Assembly: GCF_024362695.1 (NCBI RefSeq)
Contig: NC_065431.1
Location: 5,090,624 to 5,154,623, forward strand
Source: Pectinophora gossypiella
Taxonomy: Eukaryota > Arthropoda > Insecta > Lepidoptera > Gelechiidae
DNA: 64,000 bases
Direction of reading: 5' to 3'
The notes under the pieces are model-generated. The model searched no databases. It was given only the letters and a program-made list of their open reading frames with translations, and had not been told where the DNA came from. Of this stretch, positions 61,680 to 64,000 are shown one piece after another (positions within the stretch are counted from its first letter, which is position 1; each line of letters begins with the position of its first letter). The translations under genes and the position numbers were made by a program.

Positions 61680-61960
61680 AACCTCAGTGGTCTAGTGGTT
61701 AGACCGTTGGAACAATCTGGAGTTCCAGGTTCGATTCTCGATGGTAAAAATCACTTTGTACGACTGTCCTTTGTTTGGCTAGGGCATTGGACACTGAATC
61801 ACCTGGTTGTTTGAAAAAGTAAGATGATTCCATACGTGAGTGCACATTAAGCCGTTGCTGCCGGCTATTAGCCATAAAAACACCTCCGCCAACCCGCAGT
61901 AGAACAGCGTAGTGGAGTATGCTCCATACCCCCTCCGGTTGATTGAGGGGAGGCCGAATT
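61680..61960 (+). repeat. SINE-A, diverged
   Basis: Head CCTCAGTGGTCTAGTGGTTA to CCTCCGGTTGATTGAGGGG; the last tail block is missing. Confidence 0.7.
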
Positions 61961-62269
61961 AAATAGGATTGATTTATAATATTTTTTATTGTTTGTAGGT
62001 TCACTAGATCTTCAAATAGTGGCAAAAAGGTGTAGAGCTCATTTAGCTTAGTTACAATACAAATACACTTTATTGCATCGAAATAAAAAAGACATAATTA
62101 CAAAAAGACTTTTTAACTAAGTATAAAAGTAAAATAAATAAATAAATAAAAGGGTTTTATTTCTGTAAATATATAACAAACAAAGTTTCCCTAAAAGTAG
62201 TCAGATGACACTTGTGATGGGAATGCCTCGTTCTTCCAACGCAACCAGTACAATTTGATTAAATACTTC

Positions 62270-62540
62270 TAATCTAATCTAGCCTACAAGATCCCACTGC
62301 TGGGCAAAGGCCTCCCCTTCCTCTTTCCATTTTTCGCGGTCCTGTGCGTACTCCGGCCAGTCCCTCCGGCAAGCGTCCAAGTCGTCACGCCATCTCTTTC
62401 GAGGTCTGCCACGACGCCTGTATCCATCATGAGGCACCCAATGCGTGACGATCCGTGCCCACCGCTCAGGGCGCATGCGACAAACATGTCCGGCCCAATT
62501 CCATTTGAGTTTTGCGGCTTCCCGTCCCACATCAGCGATT
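62270..62540 (-). mobile_element. 5'-truncated LINE, C-terminal reverse transcriptase
   Basis: The minus-strand frame encodes KLKWNWAGHVCRMRPERWAR, then HDGYRRRGRPRKRWRDDLD, and ends QQWDLVG-stop with a (GATTA)n tail. This is the standard C terminus of insect LINE reverse transcriptases (RTE/jockey-type). The same 3' tail occurs alone at 17697-17745 and 27481-27535. Confidence 0.8.
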
Positions 62541-62819
62541 CCCGTTTTTGAACGCAGTGTTGTGTTTCGGAAAAGTATACTGACTAAGTGTATTTAGTAG
62601 TGTGTAGTGTAGGCTTAGTTTATTTATGTCTACAATAATATTATCTGTGGCGACATCTACTGTTGCTGAGCGAGGGTCCCTACAGCCTTAAGCTTTCTAT
62701 TACTAACATATGGACTAGTTTCAGAAATACTTTGAATTTGAATGTAATACAGGCATAATGTTTGTAGGTATGTTATATATTTGTCCAGTTCGTTTCCAAC
62801 CTCATCCTAATACTTCACT

Positions 62820-63050
62820 CGCGGTCAACACTCTCTAGCTATAGAGGCGGCCAATCAGCACGCGACATCAAACACATCAACCCCGATACCGACCCGGCCG
62901 GCGTGGTCGACGATTTTCCTCACTCAGCGCTTATGGCTATCGACCCACTAGGGTCGACGCCCTGTTGTCTTAAATTTTGTACCGGCTGAGAGCCCTCAGC
63001 GCTCCCCATTTGTCCGGCCATATGCGGCAAATCTACAAAAAAAAAAAAGA
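62820..63050 (+). repeat. MITE-D, internally deleted
   Basis: TAGAGGCGGCCAATCAGCAC to CATTTGTCCGGCCATATGCG. Confidence 0.65.
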
Positions 63051-63109
63051 AAGAAGGTCACAACACGAATACCGTTACTTTGGTTGATAAAGGATAAGTT
63101 GTAGTGTAG

Positions 63110-63540
63110 CGATTGCAAATAAACGGACCTCGTGGTCCAGTGGTCAAACTCCGGTCACAAAACCCTGGACCCGGGTTCGATTCTCGTTTAGATTTCTTTT
63201 TTGACGTGACTAATGGTGAGAAGTTCGGGCAGGGCCCGCAGAATACCAGCGTCGTGGCTCACGCCGCGACTTATGCTGAGCGAGGTCCTTTTATTCCGGA
63301 CTCCACCGCAGATGATCGGGCCGTCAGTGCGTTGCATTTAGAATACTTAGTTTTATTATTATTGTTTTTATAATTTTGGTTTGTTTTTCTTTTTGTTTTG
63401 GTAATTATTATTTTTTTGTCTATGTACTTATTGATTTCCGTGTGGTTTCTGTCCTGTGTTAAACGTAATGTACCTGTCTGTCTGTGTCTGTGGTGTCCGG
63501 AAGTAATCAATGTTTCTTTCTTTCTTTCTTTCTAGAAGTC
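63110..63540. repeat. tRNA-like head, LINE-like body and (TTTC)n
   Basis: GACCTCGTGGTCCAGTGGTC and CCCGGGTTCGATTCTCG form a SINE-like head. The following GACGTGACTAATGGTGAGAA is the end of another repeat. The (TTTC)n run is at 63513-63532. No credible gene. Confidence 0.45.
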
Positions 63541-63751
63541 TGTCGGGTCCGCTAGCTTAAAATAAAGTTCATATAAAATCTCCATTAATTTTCTGTGCTG
63601 ACTCTCCACAACACGACTACACGCTGATAAAGTGATCTTTATGTGTTTAATTTTTCAGTTAGTTTTCAGCGGTTTTATAACGTGTTTGTGTTTTGTGGAA
63701 AACCTGCGAAATTGTGCGTAGTTTTTGTGTAAAAAAAAGTATATAATACTA

Positions 63752-64000
63752 GGTGTTACTCGCGACTTTGTTCGCGTGGAACTTTACTATTGAAACTGTA
63801 GAAGTTTCATATAAACGTTGCCACCCCTTTTTACCCCCTTAGGGGTTGAATTTCGCAAAAATCCTGTATTAGTGAGCACCTACGTCCTAAAAGGAACCCC
63901 CATGCAAAATTTGAGACTTTCAGCACTTGTAGTTTCTGAGAATTCGTGATGAGAAGTTCAGTCAGTTTTGTACAGGTTTTTCACCAAAATTCACTCAACG
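63752..64000. repeat. Dispersed repeat, runs into the window edge
   Basis: TACTCGCGACTTTGTTCGCG, CCCCTTAGGGGTTGAATTTC and AGCACTTGTAGTTTCTGAGA. Parts recur at 27838 and 17205. Confidence 0.5.

Overview
The window looks like nuclear DNA of a moth or butterfly (Lepidoptera). It is AT-rich, its genes are split into many small exons by introns packed with short interspersed repeats, and it carries a repeat tail (CAGCAGTGGGACGTATATAG...) that I know from lepidopteran genomes. The species cannot be told from the sequence. Exon structures below were built by hand from reading frame, splice phase and comparison between paralogs.

Layout. (1) 2-673, + strand: last coding part of an unrecognised gene. 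(2) 3902-24027, + strand: complete 19-exon gene A, 820 codons. (3) 25645-50050, + strand: complete 18-exon paralog B, 827 codons. A and B are tandem duplicates of the P-protein family (human OCA2, Drosophila hoepel; ArsB/NhaD-type ion transporter fold). (4) 51764-53463: large 16-bp minisatellite split by a foldback element. (5) 53531-59813, - strand: complete 7-exon gene C, 399 codons, with two LIM-type zinc domains. (6) 61574-61633, + strand: first coding exon of gene D, which runs out of the window.

The most notable biology is the P-protein-like pair. The fold and exon plan match the family, but the signature residues of the transport site are replaced in both copies at the same places. The paralogs share a 19-bp microexon and most intron positions, yet differ in intron content around exons 5-8.

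The rest is mobile DNA: a 5933-bp Ty3/gypsy element with identical 326-bp LTRs and one intact 1786-codon gag-pol frame, inserted in an older MITE inside an intron of gene B; at least four SINE families (two with tRNA-like heads ending in related tails, one tRNA/5S-like composite, one further tRNA-derived); about ten MITE families, two of them hAT-like with 8-bp target duplications; LINE 3' ends; and several minisatellites, some amplified from parts of the dispersed repeats. Repeat family labels here (SINE-A, MITE-2 and so on) are local to this annotation.
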